This document shows positions 21,958-34,315 of a DNA stretch of 64,000 nt, piece by piece. Each line of letters begins with the position of its first letter. Position 1 is the first letter of the stretch. The translations under genes were made by a program, and so were the position numbers. The notes below the pieces were generated by a model, which worked only from the letters and a program-made list of their open reading frames with translations, was not told the origin of the DNA and did no database searches. The DNA lies in NCBI RefSeq assembly GCF_009730915.1, contig NW_024088534.1:1-64000 (forward strand). Reading direction: 5' to 3'. The DNA comes from Dioscorea cayenensis subsp. rotundata. Lineage: Eukaryota; Streptophyta; Magnoliopsida; Dioscoreales; Dioscoreaceae.

Positions 21958-22244
21958 TCTTTTTTCCATTTTTTTATGAAAATAACACAAGAAACAAAAC
22001 TAATTAGTCCCTCAAACAACGAACTTGAGTGTCCAAAATTGTTTAAAGAGTGAGTATTGCAAAAAGTATCAATCGGGCAAAAATTCCTAAAAATTCAAGA
22101 ACAAACTAGAGCATGAAAAGATTCAATGTTAAAATTCTACTAAACTCAAGAATACAATCATTGTAACTAAGGTGAACCACCATTGGCTATGTGAACATGT
22201 ATGTTAATCAAAATTTATATAAAGGACATGTGCAATGTGAACTC

Positions 22245-22282
22245 CCCCACATACTTAAGATGTACATTGCCCTCAATGTACA
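22245..22282 (-). other. Inner polypurine tract and conserved hairpin of element E
   Basis: Plus strand CTCCCCCACATACTTAAG is followed by a perfect 9 bp stem TGTACATTG / CAATGTACA with loop CCCT (22261-22282). It lies 855 nt from the LTR-adjacent tract. The same pair is present in G, H and M. Confidence 0.7.
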
Positions 22283-22685
22283 CATGGAAGCACAATAGAA
22301 AGTAAATCAATCAAGTATATATGTGGGAGTGGCAATTGAAACAAGACTCCCTTGACTCCTAGTGTTGCGTTTGATGGAGCTAAATCATTGAGGGTAAAGT
22401 TCCAATGGGTTGTGAAGCTCACACGGCCCACATTGGCTCTGTCCATGATTAGTCCTCATTTCCCGTACTAATAAGACCATCTATACGCATACACAAGGGG
22501 TTTCAGTGAAGTTCAATAAAAAAAACAACTCAAGTATATAAAAGATAAGGCAATGAATTACAACTTGAAACAAAATAAAAGATAAACTCAGAAGGAAGAT
22601 CATTTCTGAGTGTACAAGTACAAAATAGAATGCAGAAAGTAAAGAAGAAAAATAAAAGCACAAAGTAAAGTAAAGTAAAGACGCA

Positions 22686-24010
22686 TCAAGCTTCAGTGTC
22701 ATCGGAGGTTGGCTCTATTACTTGTGCCGGTGGTGGAATAGGTGGATCGATTGGTGCATGAATTGGTGATGATGGTGTTAGAGGAGCTGGAGGGGTCCGG
22801 GGTCTCATCACAAACTGTGATGCCTCATTTCGCTCTAATAACAGCTGTACAATATCGTGACGGGACATCACCTCTGCATGGTTCGCCACATGTAGCGCAT
22901 GAACCTAGGCCAGATCACTCTAGAGCACCCTCACGGCACTCTCATGCATATCAAATCAATCATGGGCTCGAGGTGGAGAGAAAATGAGCACCAAAGGTGG
23001 CTCCTATGCTGGGGGAGTTGCCTTTGTATCCATCTGCACAGGCTGAGGCTCGGGGATCGGCAGAGGACCCTCTCTATCATCATCTCCTCCCTCTGCTACC
23101 TCTAGAATGGGTGTAACTAGTATATACATCCCTGTACTATATCTGTGCACCAATCCCATCAATCGCAATGTGTCCAGACCTAACGGTGAAGGCATAGTCA
23201 TCTTCTCAGCCCTTCATATGGCCTCTAACAAACCCATGCCCATAACGAGTCTGGTGATGTATGGGCCTGAGAATATGACACCAAATCTGAAGTACTGGCC
23301 TTGGTGGCACCGATACTCAGCTAGTATGTGGGCCAAATGGATCAGCTATTTCGGAACCATAGAGTAAACGTACAAAAGTTCCTGTCGGCTTAAGACACTA
23401 GTACTGTCACCATGGCCATTCGCCGATTTACTTAGAATGGTGTGAAGATAGTGGTACGCACGTCAGGAAAGGCTGTGGCCTTGGACACGCCTGGCTCATA
23501 CTTTCAGTGGCCGCCTAGACTGCTATATGCTCATTGAGGAGTCAAAGAACCATGATAATAAGTCAAAAGTCGGTCATACTCCTCAGTGGCTGTAAAGGTC
23601 TAATCATAGAGGCCCAACAGGATCAAAAACTGTGAGACGCTCATAATATGGTACTGCCAAAGTTCTCTAAACTGTATAGCATTGACACTGTCAAATATGG
23701 CATAGGACCTGTCGAACTCGAACAAGGATAAAACCTCAAGTGTAAGCATACGGATGACAGCCTCTCTAAATGTCAGTAATTGTCTCCAACCTCCCACTGA
23801 GATGAGATCCTCTACCTTATCTGCCAACTCATCTTCTTGTTGTATATCTCACAATACACTCATATCTAAGAAGTGAGTATGTCCGAACCTAAGTCTCAAT
23901 AATCTCTCAAAATTAACTTGGTGCTTAAGAACATCAAATCCCATATTCTCTAGCTCAGGGGATGACTCACGCGGATGCTTTTCAGCTTGCTTCTTCGATC
24001 AAGGTGCCAT
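22686..24010 (-). pseudogene. Athila ORF-1-like frame of element E (broken)
   Basis: The ATG at 24010 begins MAPRSKKQ, as in element M. The middle part (23827-23600) reads GWRQLLTFREAVIRMLTLEV and ends SQFLILLGLYD, the conserved core of Athila ORF-1 / putative plant transposon proteins. The C-terminal segment ends at 22686 with a Pro-rich stretch and SDDTEA. Frameshifts break the middle. The protein's biochemical role is not known. It is placed where complete Athila elements carry their downstream, envelope-position gene. Confidence 0.65.
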
Positions 24011-24467
24011 ATCTCCAAAATAAAAACATAGGTTCGATCAAAAACATTCAAAAATAGATTCTGAAGATTTCCACACGGTCATGTGGAATTTCCACAAACC
24101 AATGTGGGTCCACAGGGCATGAAAACCGCACGGCCATGCCTCAAAAAACCAAAAATACACCTTAATGTTGTTTCTAACTTCTTTCTAAGCATGTGTAAAC
24201 CTTATAAACATAGAAACAAAGCAACATTCATCATTTAAATTGACTAAAATAAGGTTATGGTAAAGAAAAGAGGAATTGGGGGTTTACCAAAAGCTGAAAA
24301 TAAAAACTATCAAATTCGGTCCAAAATTCAAGTAAAACACCTCTAAATCAACGATGCTAGATCGGGAGAGTATAGGAAAGTGTTTTTTGAATGCCTGGCA
24401 GTGTGAAGATAAAGAAACTAGAAAAGATTCTAAAGAAAACCCACGATTCTAGACTTTCAATACACCC

Positions 24468-25020
24468 ACACGGGCGTGTGGAAATTACCCACGCCGGTGT
24501 GACTCTACAGGGGAGACCCACAGGGACCGACACATGCCCTTGTGTGCTCTCAGGCTAACACTCAATGCTTCTAACCCAACCACATGGGCATGCGGAAATT
24601 ACCCATGCCCATGCGCCCGGTCCATAAGGGTAGACTCATGCCCCTGTGGCTTCTCTGTCCAACCCGAGAAACTCTAAATGTTTCACACGCCCGTGTGAAA
24701 GTTCCTTACAAGCGTGGATTTTTACAGGGCCAGCTCAAAGGGGCACTTGCATGCCCCTATTTCTTCTCGGTATGATAGAGAGCTCCTCTATAGAGATCCA
24801 CACGGGCGTGCGAAAATTACCCAAACCAGTGTGTTTATCACAGGGTTATCCACAGGGGCGAGTCTACATGAAGACACGCCCTTGTGGAAATTACCCACGG
24901 GCATGTGAATCTCACAAGGTCGTTCACAAAGGTAAATCCACACCCCTATACCTTCTCTGGATGAGCTCGATGTAGAGACCTGCAGGCGTGTGGAAATTCC
25001 ACACGCCTGTGTGGTTTCTC
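24468..25020. repeat. Tandem GC-palindrome array in element E spacer
   Basis: About five units of roughly 105-120 bp. Each has CACGGGCGTGTGGAAATTACCC facing CACGCC-type complements and an ACAGGGGC/GCCCCTGT pair. Units end in CTTCTC and GAGA-rich linkers. The homologous array in M (60580-61180) shows it was inherited with the element. Short open frames across it are by-products of the repeat. Confidence 0.75.
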
Positions 25021-25283
25021 TAAATGCCTTAGGAGAACTGCAGGCTCTGCAAAAAATACCTGAACATATTAAAACACTCAGATCCTGCATTCATCAAGAA
25101 AATATACAAGAGAAAAACACACAACATGCTTAACCGACCAAAAACTTCACCATACTCATTTAAACACGCTTGTGCACCAAAGATCCATGAGAAAATCACA
25201 GCAATAGCATCTCAAAATCAGGACACCAACACTAAAAATCTTATTCATGGAGACACTAAACTAAAAACTAGAAAAATAGTAAA

Positions 25284-25337
25284 AACTTGGGTTGCATCCC
25301 AAGAAGTGCTTATTTAACGTCACTAAGCTTGACGTAC
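25284..25337 (-). other. Post-pol motif of element E
   Basis: Sense: GGTACGTCAAGCTTAGTGAC, then a TTGGGATGCAACCCAA inverted repeat. It directly follows the protease C-terminal extension, although RT, RNase H and integrase would be expected between them. Confidence 0.65.
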
Positions 25338-26068
25338 CTCGTCTTAACTCACGGGGTTCATAGATGAAGGTTTTCCTCTTACCCATGACTTGGAAGCATG
25401 ATGAACATAACCTCTTGAAGGTAGAAGGGGAGTTGTTGAGTTGTTTCCAGTTGAGGGCTTGTCACCCTTATTCCTTTCATGCACATCCCCAACAGCCTTG
25501 GGGCGTTTCTTGTGGCATCTTCTCGCTCGCTTCATCTTCCGGAGCATATTTTTCACGATCCCCAGAGTAAGTGGTACTTTCTCCTCATGAACAAGCATCA
25601 TCAACTCCTCATTTTCCTCGTCTTGGTCTATCAACACCTCGTATGGGTTCGGATTCAACATTTCTTGCACATATTCATCGATTAGTTCATTAGTAGTGTC
25701 AAGAAATATAAAGTATCATCAAAGTCAAGAGAATGTTGCATGGCTTCAGCAAGACGGTATGTGAGCTTGTCATCTCTAATCCTCAGTGTCAACTCCCCAC
25801 CATCCATGTCGATCAATGCTTGGAAGTACGTAAGAATGACCTCCCAAGTATCAAAGGAATATCTGCACCCTCATCGACATCCAACACTACAAAGTCTACA
25901 GGAAATATGTACTTGTCTATCTTAACAAGCACGTCTTCAATGATACCCCTCGGATGTCTCATCGTTCGGTCCGCCAATTATAATGTCATCCGAGTGGGCC
26001 TAGGCTCTCCTAAGCCTAGCTTTTGAAAGAAAGAGTATGTCATGACAATGATATTGTCCCTTGAGTCC
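25338..26068 (-). pseudogene. Aspartic protease region of element E (broken)
   Basis: The active-site motif at 26060-26068 reads DSR instead of DSG (GGG changed to AGG). Downstream are RHPRGIIEDVLVKIDKYIFP, DFVVLDVDEGADIPLILGRS and, after frameshifts, the acidic C-terminal extension at 25670-25344. The substituted Gly and the frameshifts rule out activity. The same Gly-to-Arg change is present in element M. Confidence 0.75.
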
Positions 26069-27288
26069 GCCAATGCCATCTCTTCACCCAAATTGCCAAT
26101 GTTGCACGGGATAATGAAGCTTTCTGCGTCTTTCTTCTTGTTCGTCATATTCTTTTACAAAACTGGGGAGCAAGATACATCTAAGATCACTAATCCACTC
26201 TCTTCCAATTTCCTCTTATTGGTCAAAGATCTTTCAAGAGCTTAGCATACCGAGGCATTTGAGACAATGTCTCTAAAAAAAGGAATATTGATGTGTAATT
26301 GCTTAAATAGACCCAAGAACATCTTGTATTGCTCATCATTTTCTTCGTTCTTCAATATTGAAGGATAAGGGATTCTTGGGTTGTAAGGTGGGGGTGCCAC
26401 CTCTTTTTCTTTGTTAACTCTTTCCTTAATCTCCACGACCTCCAATGCCTTAACTTTGGTCTTCTCACTAGGAAGTTTGCCTTCCACCTCACAATCACTT
26501 TTCAAAGTGATCGCCTTCACATGTTCACAAGGGTTGATTTTAGAATTACTAGGCAAACTACCTTCTAGTTTCTCCGATAGAGACTTCACGATTTGCCCCA
26601 CTTGATTCTCTAGGTTGTGCAATGAAACGGTGTGGTTGCGAATGGTAGGCTCGACCGATTGGAACCATGTATCCGATGATTGTATAAATCTAGTCAAGGC
26701 TTTCTCCAAGCCTGAAACTCTATTCTCCATATTCGGGGCTTGTTGTTGTTGGAAACCCGGTGGTGCAGTGGCCATTTGTTGCTCTTAGTTATTCCATGAG
26801 AAATTAGGTTGGTTCCTCCAACCCGAATTGTAGGTATTGCCATAAGGATTGCCTTGGTTTCTCATTGCATTACCCACATAGTTACCTTGCTCAACGGAGG
26901 ATGTACCACCAACAACTATTGGGCAATCGGATGGGCCATGACCCCCTCCACATCCATCAAAACTCGTTATGGTTGCCACCAACGATGTAACCGCATCGAT
27001 CTCACGGATGCCGGCCATTTTCTTCTTCTCCCTAGCATTCCATTGGTACCTATTCAGCCCTATTTCTTCAATTAATTGTCGGGCTTCTCTGGGGGTCTTG
27101 CTACCTAAGGTATCTTCCACTGCTGCATCAAGTAACTGCCTTGTACTTAGGTTTAAACCATTGTAAAAAGTCTGAATGATCATTTACTATAGAAACCCTT
27201 ATTGAGGACATTTTCATAGGAGTTTCTTCAACCTTTCCCATGTCTCGAACAAATACTCCAATTCCATTTGCACAAAGGATGAGATCTC
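26069..27288 (-). pseudogene. gag of element E, C-terminal portion
   Basis: The minus strand contains MIIQTFYNGLNLSTRQLLDA, GLNRYQWNAREKKKMAGI, the knuckle CDGCGGGHGPSDC, NPYGNTYNSGWRNQPNFSW, a coiled linker and IPYPSILKNEENDEQYKMFL. Open stretches are 27183-26785 and 26775-26242. ATCTC at 27284-27288 is the left TSD of element G; the gag resumes at 39207. Confidence 0.85.
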
Positions 27289-29157
27289 TGATAACGCCCC
27301 TTGCGTATGTCCCGCAAGTGCACGGGTTTGTCAAAATAATAAAATCCCAAATGAGTGGGGTATCGTATCCACAGGGAGCAAGGAATAAAAACACTTAAAT
27401 TGTTTCTTAACTAAGTGAAAGATGAATAGTGATATGTGTGACAAGATGTGAAATAACAAAAGTAAAAGAACAAGAAAGACAGCACATGTAAAGGAGAAGG
27501 TAAGGCAATCGATATAAATGGGGTACCCGTATATTGTTCCGTCTAGGACAATCGTTTCATGTGCAAGAACCCTTTGTTATACTTTCTAACTGATGCAATA
27601 ATGGGTCGTGGAGATCCTTAAATACATGGTCCCAAATCTAAGGTCAACCATGCCGAACTCTATACATGTCCCAAAGGAGAAATTGAATAACCTCTCAACC
27701 TCGCACTCGTATAGAATTGCAATGAGTTCTAGGGATTCCAAGTGATAAATCCTCTTCCTAGATGTAGACCTAACCCTTTGGTCTAGGTGGAAGGTCCCTA
27801 GCCACAAATAAGCCCTAGGTGCTAAAATCACTTCAACGCTTCACTCCGTTGCACCCGCAACTAAGCCCCAATGGGAGGTCATCCTTTAGCCCATTCACTC
27901 TACTATGACCACAAATAACTTGGTAAATGGAAGTGGAATAAATCACACCAGAGGGGAAAGAGGATGCTCCGCTACCTCTAGACTCACCCTCTCAACCTTT
28001 CCAATCTAGCTTTGTCTAACTCCCGTGGTATGTCACTCACTCACAAGGGTTACCAACAAGGACTCTCAACCCCAGTGTCACTCTAAGGGAGTATTCATAC
28101 AATCAAGCATTCAAAATTGGAACTCAAATAAAACATCAATTAATTGAAAGCATAATAAAGACGTTCAATGAAACAAATACATCCTAAGGTTCACAAATAC
28201 CCAAGTATCTAGTAAGGGGTTTAGCTCTCCGTGGAGCTAATTACAATCAATGAAATCAAATGTAAAAGCAAAGAATCCATAGAAAATCCCCTCGATAGTC
28301 ATGGTGATGCTCTTGTGGAGAGTCCTCTACTCATCCAAGGGTCCCTTTGTCCGGCCTAGGATACACCTCGCCGGATCAGTGCCGACGAAAGCTCTCGCAC
28401 TAACCTTCTTCTAAACGGAGCGGAATGTCGGAACTGTAGAACCTCTCTAAATTCCTAACCAATACCTCTCAAAACCCTAGTTGAAGCCCTCTCTCAAGTT
28501 GGGTAAAAGACTGAGAAAAGTCTCCTGAAATCGGGGCTGAAATCGGCCTTAAATAGGGCTGGAATCGGGAATTCACACGCCCATGTGGGCGCCCCTGTGG
28601 ATTTTGAGCACGGGTGTGTGGAATTTCCACACGACTGTATGAATTCTCTATTTTACTCCTTCTTCGGCCGACTGTGAACAGTACTTGCTACAATGTTTAC
28701 TACAGTATCTTGCTATAGTACTGACCCGAAACATTCCCGAATCCATGTTTTCATCTTAGTAACGTAAATAGGCACACGTTTACACCGTAGATCGCTTTGC
28801 GTCTTCAATAAATGGACACGTTGGTGGAGACCTTGCTATACATGCACAAGCTAGAATGCTTGAATGTGACTGCCCTTTTGCCCCTCCAAATCGTTGTGCT
28901 AACTTGAATACGAGGAGGTTGGCACACATTCCCGTATTTCGAACCTGACTTCTGTCGTCACATTTAAGCCTTCTCAAGATTTCCTCTAAATGGTGCATTT
29001 ACGATCCACATTGGCTTTTTTATCTAATATTTGGCTTCACAACCCTATCTACATGAAAGTAACATAAATATAGACATATTAGCATTAAAACCTGATAAAA
29101 GTAATGCTCATCATAAGGAAAGAATACTTCGCATTCTTATCGCACAAGCACTTATCA
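27289..29157 (-). mobile_element. 3' LTR of element G
   Basis: A 1,869 bp LTR that starts TGATAACGCCCCTTGCGTAT and ends GCACTTATCA. It carries GC palindromes at 28573-28650, a CCTTAAATAG TATA-like box near 28548 and CTGTAGC-type units near 28680-28715. It is closely related to the LTR of element M. Confidence 0.9.
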
Positions 29158-29175
29158 AACTCCCCCACACTTAAG
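29158..29175 (-). other. 3' polypurine tract of element G
   Basis: Sense CTTAAGTGTGGGGGAGTT directly precedes the LTR start. Confidence 0.82.
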
Positions 29176-29468
29176 CTTTTGCTTGTTCTCAAACAAAAAT
29201 TAAAACTTTATGTGCATAGATGACAGAAATATTGGAAGTTCTTGGCCTTAGGTTCACCAAAGCATACAAAGAGAGCATTCTACAAGTAAGGGAAATTTCA
29301 ACACTAAATACGAAAAATCAATGCCCTACCTAAAAACTTGAATAAAAAAAGGACAACAAACCCGAAATCGTGTAAGTATGTGAACTCACTCAAAACAACC
29401 CAAAATATACTCTCGAAGTTCTAAGTACAAGGGACTTATTTATCTTCAAAAAGTAACAAAATTTCAAA

Positions 29469-29682
29469 GATGGTAGTAGCTTCACACATCCTCTAAGGTA
29501 GCCCTTTCCAAAGCGGCCGCTAAGGTTTCACACTTTCGAGGTGGTAGCTCTTTCTACCGGAGTGGTAGCTTTCACTCATCCTATGGGATAGCTCTTTCTC
29601 TCATTAGTGCATAACTAGTATATGACTTATGAGAGTAGCTTCATACTTCATAGGTGGTAGTTCTTTCCACCCAACAAGCACA
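29469..29682 (-). other. Hairpin array of element G
   Basis: The same series of short hairpins as in E, H and M. One unit is shortened (AAGGTTTCACACTT) and one loop reads TAGTTCTTT, so the copies have drifted separately. The 5 bp stems GGTAG/CTACC, GAGTG/CACTC and GGTGG/CCACC are intact. Confidence 0.75.
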
Positions 29683-30001
29683 AATAAACAATAAAACTAT
29701 TTTGTTCTTTCTTTTCATTTCACCAATTTTTTCCCACAAAGAACAAAATAAACAACAATAACTAGTCCCTTTAACATTGAACATTAGTTTCTAAAAGAGT
29801 TTAAAGAGTGAGTAGTGCAATAAGTGTCAATCGGGCAAGAATTCCTACGAATTCAAGCAAAAACTTGAGCTTGAAGACATTCAATGTTAAAAATTCTCCT
29901 AAACTCAAGAATACAATCATTGTAACTAAGGTGAACCGCCATTGGCGATGTGAGCATGTATATCAATCAAAACTAATAAAAAAAAATATGTGCACTATGA
30001 A

Positions 30002-30042
30002 CTCCCCCCCACACTTAAGTTGTACATTGTCCCCAATGTACA
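30002..30042 (-). other. Inner polypurine tract and hairpin of element G
   Basis: Plus strand CTCCCCCCCACACTTAAG, then TGTACATTG-TCCC-CAATGTACA (30021-30042). It lies 844 nt from the LTR-adjacent tract. Confidence 0.7.
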
Positions 30043-30414
30043 CATGTAAGCTCACTCATAATGTATATCAATCAAGAACAAATGTGTGAGAAGCAATCAA
30101 AACAATACTCACCTGATTCCTAGTGTTGTATTTGATGGAGCCAAATCCTTGGGAGTGATGTTCCAACGGGTTGTGAAGCACACAAGGCCAAGTGCCGAAG
30201 CACTGTTGGCCGTGCCCATGACAAAGTCTCAATTACCATGATGACAAGACCATCTGCATGCATACACGAGGGGGTTCAGTGAAGCTCAATAAAAAAAACA
30301 ACTCCATTATATAAAAGATAAGGTAATGAATACAACTCGAGAACACGAAATTCCTTTATGAGTATACAAGTCCAGAATAAAAATGGAAAAGTAAAGAAAA
30401 CGACATAAACAAAG

Positions 30415-30739
30415 TCAAGTGTCTATGTTATCCGCTGTCGGCACTGCTGGTGCTGCGGGTGCTAAATCAAATGGCACCGGTGGAAATAGTGGTGGTGATG
30501 CCGAAGGGATCCTTGGTCTCTTGATAAAGAGTGAGGACTCTAATAGCTGCAGAACGATGTCAAGACGCGCCATCATCCCTGCGTACTATGCAACTTGTAA
30601 AGTCCGGACCTCCGCAAGCTCAGACCGAAGCTCACCCACAACACTCTTGAGCCTCTCAAAACGATCATGAGCTTGAGGCAGTAAAAATGAGTACTGAATG
30701 CCAAAGTGTCTCCTGCGCTGCAACGGGTTCTCCGGTCCC
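30415..30739 (-). pseudogene. ORF1 C-terminal fragment of element G
   Basis: On the minus strand the frame ends ADNIDT-stop at 30415, matching the ORF1 ends of E, H and M (acidic DDT/DID-type tails after a Pro/Gly-rich segment). It is cut at 30739 by the LTR of element H. Confidence 0.55.
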
Positions 30740-32547
30740 TGGCAAGGTCCCATTGTGTATATCCCGCAACTGCACGAGTTTGTCGAAGTAATAATCCCGG
30801 ATGAGCGGGTATCGAATCCATAAGGAGTAGGGAATAAAAACACTTAATTTGCTTCTTAGCTATGTGAAAGATCAATAGTGATAAGTGTGACAATGATTCA
30901 ATTCTCAAAGGTAAACGCAACAAGTAAGAGAGCACAAGTAGAGGAGAAGGTAAGGCAATCGATAAAGATGAGGTACTCGGATAATGCTCCGCTTAGGACG
31001 ATTGCTTCAAGTGCAAGAACCCTCTATTATGCTTTCTAATCAATGCAATAGTGAGTCGTGGAAATCCTTCATTACATAGTCCCAAATCTAAGGTCAACAA
31101 TGCCTAACCCCATACATGTCCCGGAGGAGAAATCAAACAATCTCAACACCTCGCACTCGCATAGAGTTGTAATAAGCTCTAAGGATTCCAAGTGATAAAT
31201 CTCTTCCTGATTATAGACCCTTTGGTCCAGGTGGAAGGTCCCTGACCACGATTAAGCCCTAGATACTAAGATCACCTCAACGCTTCACTCTGTTGCACTC
31301 GCAACTAAACCCCAGCGGAGGGTCATCCCGTAGACCATTCACTCTATTGTGGCTGCAAAGAACTCGAGGAACAAAGGTAGAATCTACCACGTCAGAGGGG
31401 AAAGGGGATGCTCCTGTACCTCTCGGCTCACCCTCTCAACCCTCTCCAAACTAGCTTTGTCTAACACTCGTGGTGTGTCACTCACTCACAAGGTTACCAA
31501 CAAGAACTCTCAACCCTAGTGTCACTCTAGGGGAAATGTTCATACAATCAAGCATTCAAGGTTGGAACTCACAATAAACATCAATTAATTGAAAGCATAA
31601 TAAAGAGATTCAATGAACGAATACATGCTAGGATTCACAAATACCCAAGTACCCACTAGGGGTTCAGCTCTCCATGGAGCTAAGTACAATCAAAGAAATA
31701 GAATGTAAAATCAATGAATCCATAGAAAAACCCCCTCGAAGGTCGTGTCAATGGTCTTGTGGAGAGTCCTCTACTCGTCGTCCAGAGATTCCCTCGTCCG
31801 GTATGGGATACGCCTCGACGGAAGCTCCCCTAACAACCTTCTTTTTAAGGAATGACGATGTCGGAGCCATAGAACCTCTTCAAAACCCTAGCCAATACTC
31901 CTCAAAACCCTAGCCGAAGCCCTCTCTCAAGTTGGGGAAAAGATGGAGAAGAGAATGCTGAAATCGGGGTTGAATCATCTTTAAATAGGGCTGGAGTCGG
32001 GCGACTACACGGGCTTGTGGATTTTTCACTCGCCCATGTGGAATTTCCACACGGGAGTGGATAATTTCCACAAGCCCGTGTGGATTCTCTAAATTCCTAT
32101 TTTCTCGGCCGGCTGTGAACAATGCTTATGGGGTAACGCAAATGGGGTAACGCAAATGCAAACGAATAGACAATTTGGTGGATCACTTGCTTCTTCAAGG
32201 ATAGACAAGTTGGTGGAGCTCTTGTTCTATGTGTATAAGTCGGAATGCTTGAGTGTGACTGCCCTTGTGCCCCTCCAAATGGATGTTCCAACTAGAATAC
32301 GAGGAGGTTGGCACATACTCTAGCGTCTCATACCCGACCTATGTCTTCGCGTTTGAACCTTAGCAAGATTTCCTCCAAAATCGGTGCATTGTGTTCCACA
32401 TTGGCTTATTTCCTTCATAATCGGCCTCACAACCCCACCTGCATGAAAGTAACATAAAAACACAAATATTAGTGTAAAAACCCGAGAAAAGTAATGCTCA
32501 ACATAAGGAATGAACACTTCGCATTCATATCGCACAAGCACTTATCA
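30740..32547 (-). mobile_element. 3' LTR of element H
   Basis: Starts TGGCAAGGTCCCATTGTG (terminal TGA changed to TGG) and ends GCACTTATCA. It has palindromes at 32000-32085 and a TTTAAATAG TATA-like box near 31980. Near 32126-32160 a GGGGTAACGCAAAT unit is duplicated and replaces part of the usual CTGTAGC array. Confidence 0.88.
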
Positions 32548-32565
32548 AACTCCCTCACACTTAAG
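32548..32565 (-). other. 3' polypurine tract of element H
   Basis: Sense CTTAAGTGTGAGGGAGTT beside the LTR; one A interrupts the G run. Confidence 0.75.
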
Positions 32566-32858
32566 GTTTTGCTTGTCCTTAAGCAAATATTAGACATTCT
32601 GTGCATAGATGAAGGAAATATTGGAAGTGCTTGGCCTTAGGTTCAGCAAGGTGTACAGAGAGAGCATTCTACAAGTAAGGGAAATTTCAACATTAAATAC
32701 AAAAAAATCAAAGCTCTAGCTAAAAACTTGAATAAAAATGGACAACAAACCCGAAATCGTGTACGTTTGTGAACTCACTCAAAACAACCCAAGGTATACT
32801 CCTCAAAGTTCTAAGTACAAGGGACTTATTTATCTACAAAAGTGACAACAATTTCAAA

Positions 32859-33065
32859 GATGGTAGTAGCTTTACACATCTTCTAAGGTAGCCCTTTCCA
32901 AAGCGGCCGCTACGGTGGCTTTCACACTTTCAAGGTGGTAGCTCTTTCTACCGGAGTGGTAGCTTTCACTCATCCCATGAGATAGCTCTTTCTCTCATTA
33001 GGGCATAGCTAGTATCCGACTTATGAGAGTAGCTTCATACTTCATAGGTGGTAGCTCTTTCCATC
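32859..33065 (-). other. Hairpin array of element H
   Basis: Consecutive hairpins with TAGCTCTTT or GTAGCTTT loops: GGTAG/CTACC, GAGTG/CACTC, ATGAGA/TCTCAT and TATGA/TCATA stems are intact. The last stem has one change (CCATCC for CCACCC). Confidence 0.78.
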
Positions 33066-33387
33066 CAACAAGCAGAAATAAACAATAAAACTATTTTGTT
33101 CTTTCTTTTCATTTTTTTTAGAATTTAACACAAGAAACAACTATAACTAGTCCCTTTAACATCAAACATGAGTTTCCAATAGAGTTTAAAGAATGAGTAG
33201 TGCACTGAGTGTAAATCGGGTAAAAATCCCTAGAAATTCAAGCAAGAACTAGAGCTTGAAAACATTCAATGTTAAAATTTTCTCCTAAACTCAAGAATAC
33301 AATCATTGTAACTAAGGTGAACCGCCATTGGCTATGTGAGCATGTATATCGATCAAGAACAATAAAAAGGATGTGTGCACTATGAAA

Positions 33388-33428
33388 CTCCCCCCCACAC
33401 TTAAGTTGTACATTGTCCCCAATGTACA
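33388..33428 (-). other. Inner polypurine tract and hairpin of element H
   Basis: Plus strand CTCCCCCCCACACTTAAG, then TGTACATTG-TCCC-CAATGTACA (33407-33428), about 840 nt from the outer tract. Confidence 0.72.
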
Positions 33429-33823
33429 CATGCAAGCTCACTCAAAATATATAAATGAAGTGCAAATGTAGGAGAAGCAATCAAAACAAGACTCCCTTGA
33501 CTCTTAGTGTCATGTTTGATGGAGCTAAGTCCTTGGGAGTAATGTTCTGACGAGTCGTGAAGCTCAAACGGCCAAGTGCCAAAGCACTTTGGCCGTGCCC
33601 ATGACTAAGACTCAATTCCCATGATGAGAAGACCATCTGCACGCATACACGAGAAGGTTCAGTGAAGCTCAATAAAAGCAAAATATCTCTGAGTATATAT
33701 AAAAGATAGACAATGAATACAACCCGAAATGCAAAATGAAAATAAACTCAGAAGGAGAATCCTTTCTGAGTGAAGAAGTCTAGAAATAAAATGCATAAAT
33801 AAAGAAAATGCAGAAAAATCAAA

Positions 33824-34315
33824 TCAAATGTCGATGTCACGCTCTGGCTCCGGTGCTGCTGCTGCTGGTGAAGATGCACATGATGGGCCCACCAGTTTCG
33901 GGGTAGGGGATAAGGGTGTAGTAGATGCCGAGGGGACCTGAGGAGTCCTCGAAAGCAAGACAAATGATGAAGGAACTTCTCGCTCTAAGATCTGTTGTAA
34001 TACGTCGAAACATGCCATAAACTCTGTGTACTGAGCGGTTTGCATGGCCCTGATCTCAGAGACCTCTGTCCGCACCACTCCTAAAGCATTCTCGAGCCTC
34101 TCAAAGCTATCATGAGCTCAAGATGGTGAAAACATATGCATGGGGGGTGCTTCCTCTGCCACTGGGAGTGCCTCAGTCTCCATCGTTGCTGGCTGAGGCT
34201 CGGGAGCGGGCTGAGATACCCCTGCTTCATCACCTTTATCCTCGAATGGTATATTCGGCACATAAACACCATTTGGATATTTACTGACCAAACCCATGAG
34301 CCTCATTGTATTAGA
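33824..34315 (-). pseudogene. ORF1 C-terminal fragment of element H
   Basis: Minus-strand stretches 34306-34118 (LMGLVSKYPNGVYVPN) and 34078-33824 (VSEIRAMQTAQYTEFMACFD, ending ERDIDI-stop) match the C-terminal half of ORF1 in element M (LRIMGLVHKHGPAIYIL; IQVIQSAQYIEMVASFDVL). The N-terminal half with the LGLYD core is deleted at about 34315. Confidence 0.6.
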
